Shown one piece after another: positions 7,413 to 16,726 of a stretch of 64,000 bases of DNA (positions are counted from its first letter, which is position 1; each line of letters begins with the position of its first letter). The position numbers and the translations under genes are program-made. The notes below the pieces were generated by a model. It was not told the origin of the DNA and ran no database searches. It saw only the letters and a list, made by a program, of their open reading frames with translations. The stretch covers positions 992,001 through 1,056,000 of the forward strand of contig NZ_AP017372.2 of the NCBI RefSeq assembly GCF_002356555.2. Reading direction: 5' to 3'. The stretch is from Halorhodospira halochloris. GTDB lineage: Bacteria; Pseudomonadota; Gammaproteobacteria; Nitrococcales; Halorhodospiraceae.

Positions 7413-8615
7413 CTATGCTCCTTGTCCACTCCACCTCGGGAAAAAGGGAGATGCCGCCGCAACCAATAGACCTGCTATTGCAAACGCCTTGAACGCATCG
7501 ATGTAGCCTAAATTGGTAATAGTCTCACCCACCAGCGGTGAGCCGATAGCCTGACCAATCGTGATCGCGAGGAAGGGGACTACCGGCCCCATGGATGGGC
7601 GCTCACGCAGTAGCCGGATGCCAGTGACCAAGTAGAGTCCTGTCAGGGTCATGAATGCCCAACCGAAGATTGCGGCCGAGAGAAGCGCGACCCACAACTG
7701 CTCCGGGGCTATTGCGATAAGTGCCGTAGCCGCACTTAGGGCTACGAGGGCTAAGGCCTGGGTGGTTGGAGCGCCCAAGTTCTCGCCAAGATCACTTGCC
7801 CAGGCCCCCAATAGACCAGCGAAGCCAACCACCAGCCACAGCCAGCCGGTTGATCTTTCTGATAGCTCGCCAGTCTCCACGACCAGATCAGGGGCGAAGA
7901 TCCAGTACGCTGCGGAGATCACCCCCATGGTTACACAAAAGGCTATTAGGCGGGCCACCTCCAGCCAGCGTGATTTGTCGAGCGGCAATGAGGCAGGGGC
8001 GGTTTTGTCTTTTTGCCGATCCGTCAGCCCTGGAAGTAGCGCCAGTGCAGCGACAATGCCCAGCGCTGCCATTACTGCGAACGAGCCATAAGCTATGCGC
8101 CACTCCCCGCTTAGGATCAGCACAGCGGGTACGCAAACAAGCAAGCCGAAGCTTGTGCCAGCGTTCATAACGGCGTTGACGCGCCCGCGCAGATCTGGCT
8201 TGACGGCGATTTGTGCGCCGGCAGATAAGGCTGGCATCATCAGGCCAGTGGCGATCCCGCAGGAGAAGACGCCCGTGCCGAGAGTGGTGATATCGCCCGC
8301 CTGACTAATAAGGGTTAGGCCGACAAGCGCGAAAGTCCCGGCGAGGACCGCCGAGTAGCGCGAACCGAGCCGATCAACGATTAACGGTGCAACTACGCTC
8401 GCGAGGCAGAAGCTGATGAAGGCGAGCGAACTAACTACTCCTACCTCGCTAGCCGATAGCCCGATTTCCGAGCGTATTGAAGGCACGAAGAGGCCGAAGG
8501 CGTAGCGGGCTAGGCCGTAGGCGATAGCGATTAAGCCGGCTCCGAGGATAGCGAACCCCGTAGCCCCAACTGGGTCGATATTCGGTCTTAAGTCTGTTCC
8601 AGAAAGCTGTCTCAA
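7413..8615 (-). CDS. MFS transporter (YbfB/YjiJ-like)
   Basis: A 400-residue major facilitator with about 12 hydrophobic segments. The first helix region (AILGAGLIAIAYGLARYAFGLFVPSI) and the loop VDRLGSRYSAVLAG at the TM2-TM3 junction are typical of the YbfB/YjiJ branch, whose substrates are mostly unknown. It starts with TTG at 8615 after a strong AAAGGAGG. This start overlaps the TGA of the TetR gene, so the two are translationally coupled. The pairing with a TetR repressor suggests a drug- or metabolite-induced exporter. No substrate can be assigned from sequence. Confidence 0.85.
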   Translation of the reverse strand: MRQLSGTDLRPNIDPVGATGFAILGAGLIAIAYGLARYAFGLFVPSIRSEIGLSASEVGVVSSLAFISFCLASVVAPLIVDRLGSRYSAVLAGTFALVGLTLISQAGDITTLGTGVFSCGIATGLMMPALSAGAQIAVKPDLRGRVNAVMNAGTSFGLLVCVPAVLILSGEWRIAYGSFAVMAALGIVAALALLPGLTDRQKDKTAPASLPLDKSRWLEVARLIAFCVTMGVISAAYWIFAPDLVVETGELSERSTGWLWLVVGFAGLLGAWASDLGENLGAPTTQALALVALSAATALIAIAPEQLWVALLSAAIFGWAFMTLTGLYLVTGIRLLRERPSMGPVVPFLAITIGQAIGSPLVGETITNLGYIDAFKAFAIAGLLVAAASPFFPRWSGQGA

Positions 8616-9190
8616 GTGATAGTCCTCCTTTCGCTGCCGGCGAGCACTGCGGGGAGGAGCTTTTGCAAATGATCCGTTACGGTTGCCGCGCTTAGCACCG
8701 GCACTAGTGCATCAGTACCTTCGAGTACAATAAGCAGGCGCTCAGCCAGGCTAAGATCATTTATCTGGCCATCGCGAGACAGCGCCTCACCGATGGTCGC
8801 CAGCATGTCGTGTTTTAGCTGACGTCCCTGATTGGCTATAGCCGGGCTGTGCTCCTCGAACTCGCCGATCGCCTTGATCACGATGCAGCCGCGGTTGGAA
8901 GTGCTCTCCAGCCATTGGCAATGGGCCATGGCTAGTGCCATAACTGCTTCACCTGCGTTCGCCTTAGCAATGGCCTGACGCAGGGTGTCGAGATAGCGAT
9001 CATGGCGGCGGGCTAGGACCGCCATGATCAGCTCCTCCTTAGAGGGGAAGTGGTTGTACAGGGTCATCCGGGCCACGCCCGCCTCAGCAACTACGCGGTC
9101 GATGCCAGTTGCATGAAACCCCTCCGCATAGAAGAGCCTTTCGGCAGTGTCGAGTAAGATATCGCGTTTATTCGCTGGCAATTTGATCAC
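8612..9190 (-). CDS. TetR-family transcriptional regulator
   Basis: A 192-residue regulator with an N-terminal TetR helix-turn-helix (residues ~8-55: ILLDTAERLFYAEGFHATGI, VARMTLYNHFPSKEELI) and a helical ligand-binding C-terminal half. It begins with GTG at 9190 and overlaps the MFS gene start by four bases. It probably represses itself and the exporter. A palindrome fitting a TetR operator lies just upstream of its start (9198-9213). The ligand is unknown. Cys100, in NRGCIVIKA, sits where many TetR exporters' regulators of the AcrR type have a conserved residue, but I would not read function into it. Confidence 0.9.
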   Translation of the reverse strand: MIKLPANKRDILLDTAERLFYAEGFHATGIDRVVAEAGVARMTLYNHFPSKEELIMAVLARRHDRYLDTLRQAIAKANAGEAVMALAMAHCQWLESTSNRGCIVIKAIGEFEEHSPAIANQGRQLKHDMLATIGEALSRDGQINDLSLAERLLIVLEGTDALVPVLSAATVTDHLQKLLPAVLAGSERRTIT

Positions 9191-9197
9191 CCAATTA

Positions 9198-9213
9198 GAT
9201 AGATCGGTCTATC
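9198..9213. promoter_or_regulatory. Candidate TetR operator
   Basis: GATAGATCGGTCTATC is a near-perfect 16-bp palindrome with one mismatched central pair. It lies 8-23 bases upstream of the TetR start codon and in the divergent region facing the antiporter gene. TetR-family operators commonly have this TAGAnnGnTCTA-like form. Assignment is by position and symmetry. Confidence 0.6.
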
Positions 9214-9377
9214 ATTCTTGCAGTATCGATCTCCCCCCGTCAAGCGTGCTGCTCGATGAGCGTCGTTGACATCGACTATAGGCCCTTATACTCTCGCCTT
9301 GCTATGAGCGCCCTCAGCGCCCCACAGGCGTGCCTTATCCAGGGCGAGCCGGGCGTCGCCACAGATTAGAGTTGATC

Positions 9378-11048
9378 ATGGCCGATATCCCTGCAATCGA
9401 AGGACTATTCAATCAGTTTGCCGTGCTGCTGCTGCTCGCAGCTGTTATAGGCTTCATAGGTAGTCGACTCAAGCAGCCGCTAATCGTCTCCTTCATCGCC
9501 GTAGGTGTCCTTGTCGGCCCATCAGCCCTGGGCTGGGTTGATGGCCACGAGCCGATGATGGACCTGCTCGCCGAGATAGGCATAGCGCTACTGCTGTTTA
9601 TCGTCGGTCTTAAGCTCGATCTCCACCTAATCAGGACCATGGGGCCGGTAGCCCTGGCTACTGGCCTTGGCCAGGTGCTGTTTACCTCCGGCATCGGCTT
9701 CCTGATCGCCCTAGGCCTCGGGATGGATCCGATCACCGCGCTCTACGTTGCGGTGGCGCTGACCTTCTCGAGCACCATCATCATCGTCAAGCTGCTCTCG
9801 GATAAGAAGGAGATCGACGCCCTGCATGGGCGCATCGCCATCGGCTTTCTCATCGTCCAGGATATCTGCGTGGTTCTGGCGATGATCCTTATTACCTCGC
9901 TTGCCGCTGGCCAGGGCGATGCCAACGTCGCTGTGGAGGTAGGGCAGGTCATCCTCACCGGCGTGGCGATGTTGCTCTTCGTAGCTGCGCTGATGCGCTA
10001 TGTGCTGCCGCCGCTGCTTGACCTGCTGGCGAAGACGCCGGAGCTATTGGTGCTGTTCTCCATCGCCTTGGCAGTCTCCATGGCTACCGGCGGCGACATG
10101 ATCGGCTTTAGTAAGGAGGTTGGTGCCTTTCTCGCCGGCATCGCTATAGCCTCGACCCCTTACCGCGAGGCGGTTGCCTCACGACTGACCGCGCTGCGTG
10201 ACTTCCTGCTGCTCTTTTTCTTCATCTCCCTCGGGGCGCAGCTGGACATGGCTACCATCGGCGATCAAGTGGTGCCGGCGCTGATTTTCTCTGTCTTTGT
10301 GCTAGTCGGGAACCCGATCATTGTCTTGGTCATCATGGGGTATATGGGCTATCGCAAGCGCACCGGCTTCCTCGCCGGCCTGACTGTGGCCCAGATCTCA
10401 GAGTTCTCGCTGATTCTTGCCGCTCTGGGTATGTCGGTTGGCCACATTGGGCCGGATACGATGGGACTGGTGACACTGGTTGGTCTGATCACCATCGCCG
10501 CCTCTACCTACATGATCCTCTACTCCAAGCCCCTCTATGAACGCTTGGCGCCGCTGCTTTCTATCTTCGAGCGGCGCGTGCCCCACGCTGAGATCGCCCT
10601 CGATAGCCAGCCGGAACGCCACTACGATGCCGACGTCATCATCTTCGGCCTCGGTCGTTACGGCGAACAGTTGGCCAAAAACTTCAAGGCGCGCGGCTGG
10701 AAGGTGCTGGGGGTAGATTTCGACCCAACGGCTGTGTCGCAGTGGCGCGAGCGCGGTGAGATGGCCCACTACGGCGACGCATCGGATCCGGAGTTTCCCC
10801 AGGCCTTGCCGCTCGGACAGGTCAACTGGGTTATCAGTACAGTCTCCGACCGGGATGTTGATGCTACCTTGGTCAGCGCCCTGCGCGGAGCTGGCTACTC
10901 CGGTAAATTGGCCGTCACCGCGCACACGCGCTTAGATGTAGATTACCTACGCAACAGCGGGGCGGATCGGATCCTGCTGCCGTTCGTCGATGCTGCCGAG
11001 ATGGCGGTGGCGGATATAACCGGGGGGCCTGGGGATCTGCGCAGCTAG
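9378..11048 (+). CDS. CPA2 monovalent cation/proton antiporter with TrkA-N domain (KefB/YbaL-like)
   Basis: About 556 residues. The first ~390 form a CPA2 membrane domain of 12-13 helices (VGVLVGPSALGWV, LTFSSTIIIVKLLSDKKE, SKEVGAFLAGIAIAS, TVAQISEFSLILAALG). A C-terminal Rossmann RCK/TrkA-N domain follows (ADVIIFGLGRYGEQLAKNFK), which binds a nucleotide and gates transport. Such proteins exchange K+ or Na+ for H+ at the inner membrane. The frame is open from GTG at 9330, but ATG at 9378 (MADIPAIEGLF) fits the family start. It stands alone on the plus strand, divergent from the TetR gene. In a halophile it would serve ion or pH balance; ion choice is not resolved. Confidence 0.87.
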   Translation: MADIPAIEGLFNQFAVLLLLAAVIGFIGSRLKQPLIVSFIAVGVLVGPSALGWVDGHEPMMDLLAEIGIALLLFIVGLKLDLHLIRTMGPVALATGLGQVLFTSGIGFLIALGLGMDPITALYVAVALTFSSTIIIVKLLSDKKEIDALHGRIAIGFLIVQDICVVLAMILITSLAAGQGDANVAVEVGQVILTGVAMLLFVAALMRYVLPPLLDLLAKTPELLVLFSIALAVSMATGGDMIGFSKEVGAFLAGIAIASTPYREAVASRLTALRDFLLLFFFISLGAQLDMATIGDQVVPALIFSVFVLVGNPIIVLVIMGYMGYRKRTGFLAGLTVAQISEFSLILAALGMSVGHIGPDTMGLVTLVGLITIAASTYMILYSKPLYERLAPLLSIFERRVPHAEIALDSQPERHYDADVIIFGLGRYGEQLAKNFKARGWKVLGVDFDPTAVSQWRERGEMAHYGDASDPEFPQALPLGQVNWVISTVSDRDVDATLVSALRGAGYSGKLAVTAHTRLDVDYLRNSGADRILLPFVDAAEMAVADITGGPGDLRS

Positions 11049-11149
11049 CGAATATTTCCCTACGATGCCCTGTACGAAGCCAAGTGTGCTGGGCGGAATA
11101 GGGTAGTGGTGAATTAAGGAAAACAGTTTTTGAGTCTGCGAGGCAGAGA

Positions 11150-12583
11150 ATGATCCCCCCAGCCCTGATGCTCCAAGGTACCTGTTCGGGTGCCGGTAAG
11201 ACAGCGCTGACCGCCGGTTTGTGTCGCCTGTTGGCCCGGCGGGGCGTGCGCGTTGCCCCGTTTAAGCCGCAAAACATGAGCAATAACGCTGCGGTGACAG
11301 TCGATGGTGGCGAGATCGGTCGCGGTCAGTGGCTGCAAGCCCTTGCCGCGGGGGTGGAGCCGCATAGTGACATGAACCCGGTCTTATTCAAGCCGGAGGC
11401 TGAGCGAACTGCTCAGGTTATAGTGCAGGGCAAAGTGGCAGGACGGCTCCAGGCCAGTTCCTTTTGTCAGGCGCGGGAGCCGTTGCTGCCTCAGGCCATG
11501 GAGTCTTATCAGCGCCTGCGGGAAGCCTATGATGTAGTGTTGATTGAGGGTGCGGGGTCGCCGGCAGAGCCCAATTTGCGCCAAGGCGATATCGCCAACA
11601 TGGGCTTTGCTGCAGCGGCGGATGTGCCGGTATGGCTAATTGGCGATATTGACCGCGGTGGGGTCTTTGCCTCTCTGCTAGGTACCCTGGAATGGCTGGA
11701 TGCAGCCGATAGGGCACGCATAGAGGGCTTTGTAATCAATCGCTTTCGCGGCAGCCGCGAGCTGCTCGGAACGGCCCCGGTGCAGCTTGAAAAGCGCACC
11801 GGCGTACCGGTGTTAGGAGTGGTCCCCAGTCTGCCCGATCTCCACCTTCCTGAAGAGGATGCCCCGTATCGCATGGCCGGACCTCGCGGCTCAGGAGGCA
11901 GCCTGAAGGTGGCCGTAGTGGCCTATCCGCGGCTGAGCAACCACGACGATTTCGATGCCCTGGATGCCGAGAGCGGCGTGCATGTGAGATTTGTCCGCAC
12001 AGCTCACGATGTTGATGGTGCCGATTTGGTTATCCTGCCCGGCTCCAAACATGTGCTTAGCGATTTGGCTTGGCTGCGTAGCTGTGGCATAGAGCAGGCC
12101 CTGCTGCGTCATGTCCGTTACGGTGGCAAGGTTATCGGCATTTGCGGTGGCTTGCAGATGCTCGGGGAGTGCCTTGATGATCCGCACGGTATTGAAGGCG
12201 ATGCCGGTGGTAGCGCTAGTGGTTTGGGGCTTTTACCCATAGTTACCAGTCTGGCGCCGGATAAATATCTTAGCGAGGTGGAGCAGATTGCTGCTTGGCC
12301 GGCGCCGGTGCAGGTCAGTGGCTATGAGATCCACCATGGGGTGAGCGAATATAACCCAGTCATCCCGGGGGGTGGAGAGGATATCTTCCCCTTTGTCGCC
12401 CGTTCGGCTGATGGTAGGGTACTAGGCAGCTACCTGCATCGGCTGTTTGATAGTGGTCCTTTCCGGCGGGCGCTGCTGATCGAGCTTTTTGGTATGGAGA
12501 GTGGCGAAGAGGACGAATGGCAGCGGGTGATAGATGAACTCGACCGATTGGCTGATTTGTTGGAAGAATCAATTGGGGTTTAA
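11150..12583 (+). CDS. cobQ: Cobyric acid synthase
   Basis: A 477-residue CobQ/CbiP. It amidates four side chains of adenosylcobyrinic acid a,c-diamide using ATP and glutamine. The N-terminal dethiobiotin-synthetase-like half has the P-loop LQGTCSGAGKTALTAGLC and the signature FKPQNMSNNAA. The C-terminal triad glutaminase has the nucleophile cysteine in VIGICGGLQMLGE and the histidine in GSYLHRLFD. Length matches the family. It lies apart from the main corrin genes and on the opposite strand, 100 bases after the antiporter. The next gene overlaps its 3' end or nearly so, suggesting co-transcription. Confidence 0.96.
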   Translation: MIPPALMLQGTCSGAGKTALTAGLCRLLARRGVRVAPFKPQNMSNNAAVTVDGGEIGRGQWLQALAAGVEPHSDMNPVLFKPEAERTAQVIVQGKVAGRLQASSFCQAREPLLPQAMESYQRLREAYDVVLIEGAGSPAEPNLRQGDIANMGFAAAADVPVWLIGDIDRGGVFASLLGTLEWLDAADRARIEGFVINRFRGSRELLGTAPVQLEKRTGVPVLGVVPSLPDLHLPEEDAPYRMAGPRGSGGSLKVAVVAYPRLSNHDDFDALDAESGVHVRFVRTAHDVDGADLVILPGSKHVLSDLAWLRSCGIEQALLRHVRYGGKVIGICGGLQMLGECLDDPHGIEGDAGGSASGLGLLPIVTSLAPDKYLSEVEQIAAWPAPVQVSGYEIHHGVSEYNPVIPGGGEDIFPFVARSADGRVLGSYLHRLFDSGPFRRALLIELFGMESGEEDEWQRVIDELDRLADLLEESIGV

Positions 12584-13502
12584 TGCGACCACCGCCTTAA
12601 ATCACCTGCTGCTCTTTTTTCTGCTACTGGCCGGCATCTCACCCACGGCGCAGGCGGCAGCTATTGGCTCACCGGCCGGTTGGGCAGCGGCTGGCAGCCT
12701 TATTCTGCCGGGTTCAGGTCAGCTCTATAACCATCAACCGGTGCGAGCGGCCGGCCACTTTTCGACATTTTTGGGTTCTGGTATAGCGGCCTCTTACTAT
12801 TACGATCGAGATGATTTCATCGAATTTGATGATCGCTACGATGAAGATGAGGAGATAATCTACACCAATCGGACTACCGAGCGGGCTGAGGTAGCTGAGA
12901 GGGTTATGCTCTCCAGCATGTTTTACTCATCTTACGATGCCTACATGCAGCGCCGCCTGATGCAGGACAATCTTGGCTATAGGACTCCGGCGCACTATGA
13001 ATTTATCCAGGAGCTGGCCCTGGCGCCATTTAACCGCGAGTATCTGACCCGCTGGACTACCCTGGTCCCGATAGGCATTGCGGCAAGTGCCCTTACCCTC
13101 GGCGCCGATGATAGTTGGGTTACAGAGCGTAAGGATGGCATGACTCGAGACGAGGCGGCAGCCTATCAATTCCCCAAGCATGGGGCGGTGGCGATTGGCG
13201 AAGAGGCCTTCTTTCGCGGCGTGCTCAATAACAGTTTCAGCCATCAGTGGGGTGAGTGGTGGGGGCTTACAGCTTCTTCGGTGAGCTTTGGATTGGCGCA
13301 CACCGGTGACGGGATGTCCGCTGATGCAGGAGTGGCTACCGTATTTGGTGCCTATTTGGGCTGGGTCCATCAGCGCAATGATTACCGGATGGCGGAGAGT
13401 GTCGCTATCCACTTCTGGTGGAACGTCTTTGTCTCGCTAGCCGCACTGCGGCATGACCCGGAAGATAGGACGGCTCGTGTAGCTATTGAATTGCCATTCT
13501 GA
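12573..13502 (+). CDS. CPBP-family (Abi/CAAX-like) membrane protease, probably exported
   Basis: About 309 residues. A signal peptide or first helix (LLLFFLLLAGISPTAQA) is followed by SLILPGSGQLYNHQP and a highly acidic loop (DDFIEFDDRYDEDEE). The CPBP intramembrane protease motifs are all present: GEEAFFRG (motif 1), SFGLAHTG (FxxxH, motif 2) and HFWWNV (motif 3). The start is uncertain. TTG at 12573 has GGAAG six bases upstream and overlaps the cobQ end by 11 bases; ATG at 12534 would overlap by 50 bases and has a weaker site. Substrate unknown. Bacterial members mature peptides or serve self-immunity; none is evident nearby. Confidence 0.78.
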   Translation: MGFNATTALNHLLLFFLLLAGISPTAQAAAIGSPAGWAAAGSLILPGSGQLYNHQPVRAAGHFSTFLGSGIAASYYYDRDDFIEFDDRYDEDEEIIYTNRTTERAEVAERVMLSSMFYSSYDAYMQRRLMQDNLGYRTPAHYEFIQELALAPFNREYLTRWTTLVPIGIAASALTLGADDSWVTERKDGMTRDEAAAYQFPKHGAVAIGEEAFFRGVLNNSFSHQWGEWWGLTASSVSFGLAHTGDGMSADAGVATVFGAYLGWVHQRNDYRMAESVAIHFWWNVFVSLAALRHDPEDRTARVAIELPF

Positions 13503-13645
13503 AAATCTTCCCCTAAGCCAATTGGCTGACCCCGGTGTGGAGGTCTTGGCGCCAGGGATGGCGCCATGAAGCCTCCAGGGATGCATTCACGGCGTCCTCC
13601 ACACCGGGGCAGCGATTGGCTTAGGTGAGGCTTTAGATTTTCTTC
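13501..13645. repeat. Palindromic element, copy C
   Basis: The stem CCTAAGCCAATTGGCTGA pairs with CAGCGATTGGCTTAGG; the outer ends pair as GAAAATCT with AGATTTTC. The core is in reverse orientation. It separates two convergent genes, beginning at the CPBP stop codon. The terminal repeat here differs from GGGCGCCTCTAAAA, the only copy where the outermost bases do. Confidence 0.8.
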
Positions 13646-13711
13646 AGGCAAGGAGTTACGCCGTCCTCGCATGGGCGCTACCTACGCTAGCTAGCAACAC
13701 TCGCCTAAAGG

Positions 13712-16495
13712 TTACATCCCCGCAGTGCTGCGCCCGGAAAGATCGACATAGCCGGTGACCGTGCAGTGCTCACCTCCGGCGCGGGGTAGCTCACAGAAAA
13801 AGCTTGCGCCACTATTCGGCTCGCTCTCCACCCACAACTGCCCCCAGTGAGCGTCAGTGATAAGCTTACAGATCGCTAGGCCGAGGCCGCTGCCCTTCGG
13901 CTTACCCGCTTGCTGATCAGAAACCTGGTGAAACTTATCAAAGATGTGCTGCTGATCAGTAGCGCTGATCCCCGGTCCGTTATCGGCCACTTCCAGCCGG
14001 ATAGTGTCGCCGCGACCGTCACCAAGGCGCAGCCAGACCTTGCCGTGTTCAGGGTCGGTAAACTTCGCAGCGTTGGCAAGCAAATTGATAACTAGCTGCA
14101 TCAAGCGGTCCGGATCGCCCTTAACAGCGGTATCGTCGGTGTTTATATCGATATGCAGCTCAGTCTCACGATCGCTGAAGAGCTGTTGGGTAGATTCTGC
14201 TGCTTCGCGAGCAATGCGGCTCAGATCGACCTCGTCAAGTTGCCATTCAGCGGTACCGCTCTCGATCTTGGACAGGTCCAGGACTTGGTTGATCAGCCTG
14301 GTTAGGCGCTCGCTTTCGCGCACTATCACCTCGAGGAACTCGCGGCGCTGCTCGGTATCCATCTCCGGGTTATTGAGCAGGATCTCGCCAAAGGCGCGAA
14401 TCGAGGTGAGTGGCGTGCGCAGCTCATGGCTGACCATGGAGACAAACTCATCCTTGAGCTGATCCAGCTCCTGAAGCCTCTTATTGGCCTCACTGAGTTC
14501 GCGCGTGGCCTTCTCTAGCTGCCAGGATTTCTGTTCCAGGCGACGCGAGTACTCGATCGCCCGCGAGGTAGCATCGAGAATCTCCATCAGCCCCTCATAA
14601 GAGAGGGCCTCGCCTTTGACGATTGAGGAGACCATAACCCGGGCCGAGGCCGAGCCGATCGAACCGGCAAGCAGGCGCTCGACGTGGTTGATAAGCTCAG
14701 GATGGGCCTGCTCATGGTCTTCTAGAATGCGGCCAAGATGCTCACTGTGTTCGCGGATTATCGCGGTAGCCCGATCTGGGCCGAGGAAGCGGGCGAGCAG
14801 GTCCTTAAGGTCGCCGATATTGGCCGAGCCCTCCCAAAACCGGGTCTCGCCCTCCTCGCGCAGAAAGACATCGACAAAGAGGGTGGCTTGGATGCGCTCG
14901 ATATCGCTTTGCCGGGTGAATAGCGAGAGGCCGATAAGCAAGCCAAGATTGACCAGCATCGTCCAGTAGAAGGAGTGGGCAATGGGGTCGAGTCCCTCAA
15001 GACCGAATAGCGCATGCGGGTGCAACCACTCAATCCCCCAGGGGCCGCTCAATAGTAACTCTCTACCGAATACACCAGCCTCGGCCAGGGAGGGGATCAG
15101 TAAGGTGTAGGCCCAGACCAGGAAGCCGCCTATCAAACCAAATAATGCGCCGCGCCGCGAAGCCCCTTTCCAAAACATGCCCAGCAATACCGGCGGGGCG
15201 AATTGCGCTACCGCAACGAAGGCGATCAGCCCAATAGAGACTAGCGCATAGAGATCTGCGATTAGTAAGTAGTAGAGATAACCTATGGCCAATATGGCGC
15301 ATATCACCACGCGGCGGATGGTTACCACTAAGCTGCCCAAATCGGCGCCGTGGGCGGTGTGGAAGCGGCGCAGGCGCAATAACAGAGGCATTATCACATC
15401 GTTGCTGATCATGATCGCCACGGCGATGGTGGCCACGATCATCATGCCGGTTGCCGCCGAGAAGCCACCGATATAGACCAGCATCCCCAAGGCTGTATGG
15501 TCGTGCGCCAAGGGCAGGGCGAGGACGTAATTATCCGCCGGTATTAGGTCGCCGAAATAGAGCATTCCGGCCAGGGCGATGGGTAAAACAAAGATATTGA
15601 TGATTAGCAGGTAGAGCGGGAACAGCCATGAAGCGGTGCGGATATGCTCTTCGTTGACGTTCTCTACCACGCTAACCTGCCACTGCCGGGGCAGGAATAT
15701 TATCGCCAGCGCGGAGAGGGCGAGCATGGCCATCCACGACCCGTAGCCGTCGGGCAGCGAGGTGAGAATACCAAGCTCGCGTATCGCGGGGTCGGCGCTC
15801 GCTTCGCTGAAAAGTTCTAATGGTCCGGCGAATAGGGTGAAGGTTACAAAGATGCCGATGGCTAGAAAAGCGATCAACTTGACGATCGACTCGAACGCTA
15901 CCGCTACCACCATGCCTTCGAGGCGCTCGGTTGCATCGATGTGGCGCGTACCAAAGAGGATAGTGAATATTGCCAGCAGTATTGCGACGTAGAGCGCCTT
16001 ATCGTCGAATATCCCGACACTGCCGAGCTCAACTGCTTGCATATCCGGGAAGTGCAGCAGGACATCGAAGCTTGAAGAAACCGCTTGGAGTTGCAGGGCA
16101 ATATAAGGGGTGGTGCCGATTAGGGCGATGATCGCTGCCAAGGCCCCGAGTAGCATGCTCTTACCATAGCGTGAGGCGATGAAATCGGCTACCGAGGTGA
16201 GTCGGTAGAGCCTGCTGATGCGCACGATCTTACGCAGCACCACCCACCAGAAGATCGCCATAATAGTCGGGCCAAGATATATTGTCAGAAAGGCTAGTCC
16301 TGCCTCAGTAGCTAGACCGACGCTGCCGTAGAAGGTCCAGGCGGTGCAGTAGACGGCGATTGAGAGGGTGTAGACGTAGGGGTTTTTGACCAGTGATAGG
16401 CCGCGATCACCAAGCTTATCGGCGCTGTAGGCAATAGCGAAGAGCAGGGCTACATAAAGTGCTGAAACCGCCAGGATGACCCACGGTGACAGCAC
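13712..16495 (-). CDS. Sensor histidine kinase with SLC5 transporter-like domain and STAC domain (CrbS/CbrA-like)
   Basis: A 927-residue membrane sensor. Residues ~1-510 are a sodium/solute symporter-like domain of about 13 helices (NPYVYTLSIAVYCTAWTFYG, SVADFIASRYGKS). A STAC linker follows (TRQSDIERIQATLFVDVF, about 520-600). After a coiled coil comes the HisKA domain with phospho-acceptor His690 in VSMVSHELRTPLTS, then the ATPase domain (LLANAAKFTD, VADNGPGIS, KGSGLGLAICK). No receiver domain and no obvious PAS. GTG at 16495 follows GGAGG and is 3 bases past the small gene upstream. Family members CrbS and CbrA control acetate or amino-acid use; the nearby acs and symporter support an acetate role. 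Confidence 0.93.
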   Translation of the reverse strand: MLSPWVILAVSALYVALLFAIAYSADKLGDRGLSLVKNPYVYTLSIAVYCTAWTFYGSVGLATEAGLAFLTIYLGPTIMAIFWWVVLRKIVRISRLYRLTSVADFIASRYGKSMLLGALAAIIALIGTTPYIALQLQAVSSSFDVLLHFPDMQAVELGSVGIFDDKALYVAILLAIFTILFGTRHIDATERLEGMVVAVAFESIVKLIAFLAIGIFVTFTLFAGPLELFSEASADPAIRELGILTSLPDGYGSWMAMLALSALAIIFLPRQWQVSVVENVNEEHIRTASWLFPLYLLIINIFVLPIALAGMLYFGDLIPADNYVLALPLAHDHTALGMLVYIGGFSAATGMMIVATIAVAIMISNDVIMPLLLRLRRFHTAHGADLGSLVVTIRRVVICAILAIGYLYYLLIADLYALVSIGLIAFVAVAQFAPPVLLGMFWKGASRRGALFGLIGGFLVWAYTLLIPSLAEAGVFGRELLLSGPWGIEWLHPHALFGLEGLDPIAHSFYWTMLVNLGLLIGLSLFTRQSDIERIQATLFVDVFLREEGETRFWEGSANIGDLKDLLARFLGPDRATAIIREHSEHLGRILEDHEQAHPELINHVERLLAGSIGSASARVMVSSIVKGEALSYEGLMEILDATSRAIEYSRRLEQKSWQLEKATRELSEANKRLQELDQLKDEFVSMVSHELRTPLTSIRAFGEILLNNPEMDTEQRREFLEVIVRESERLTRLINQVLDLSKIESGTAEWQLDEVDLSRIAREAAESTQQLFSDRETELHIDINTDDTAVKGDPDRLMQLVINLLANAAKFTDPEHGKVWLRLGDGRGDTIRLEVADNGPGISATDQQHIFDKFHQVSDQQAGKPKGSGLGLAICKLITDAHWGQLWVESEPNSGASFFCELPRAGGEHCTVTGYVDLSGRSTAGM

Positions 16496-16498
16496 GGT

Positions 16499-16717
16499 TT
16501 AGCCTCCTTGCGAAGAATTGTTGCTGTTGTGCGACGAGCGGTGGATCAACCAAGTTGCGATGATTATGGCCGCCCAAATGATAAACAGATAGCCAACCAG
16601 CAGTGGTATACCTCCCGGCATGTGAGTCGTCGCAAAGAGGCTCAGTAAAGGATAGTTGAACAGGGCTGCCGCTAACAGACCTAGGGCCGTGAGGCGTTGT
16701 GCGGTTGCCTGACTCAA
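16499..16717 (-). CDS. Small two-helix membrane protein
   Basis: Seventy-two residues with two hydrophobic helices (LGLLAAALFNYPLLSLFATT; IPLLVGYLFIIWAAIIIATW) and a polar Ser/Asn-rich tail. Small proteins of this kind often precede SLC5-type sensor kinases and may assist them. The start is TTG at 16717, after AGGTAGGGG. The reading frame lies between the response regulator and the kinase with minimal spacing, which supports a real gene. Function unknown. Confidence 0.72.
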   Translation of the reverse strand: MSQATAQRLTALGLLAAALFNYPLLSLFATTHMPGGIPLLVGYLFIIWAAIIIATWLIHRSSHNSNNSSQGG

Positions 16718-16726
16718 ACCCCTACC

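Noticed and set aside
12927-13412. A 161-codon minus-strand frame within the CPBP gene
   Set aside because: Antisense shadow; the plus frame holds all three protease motifs.
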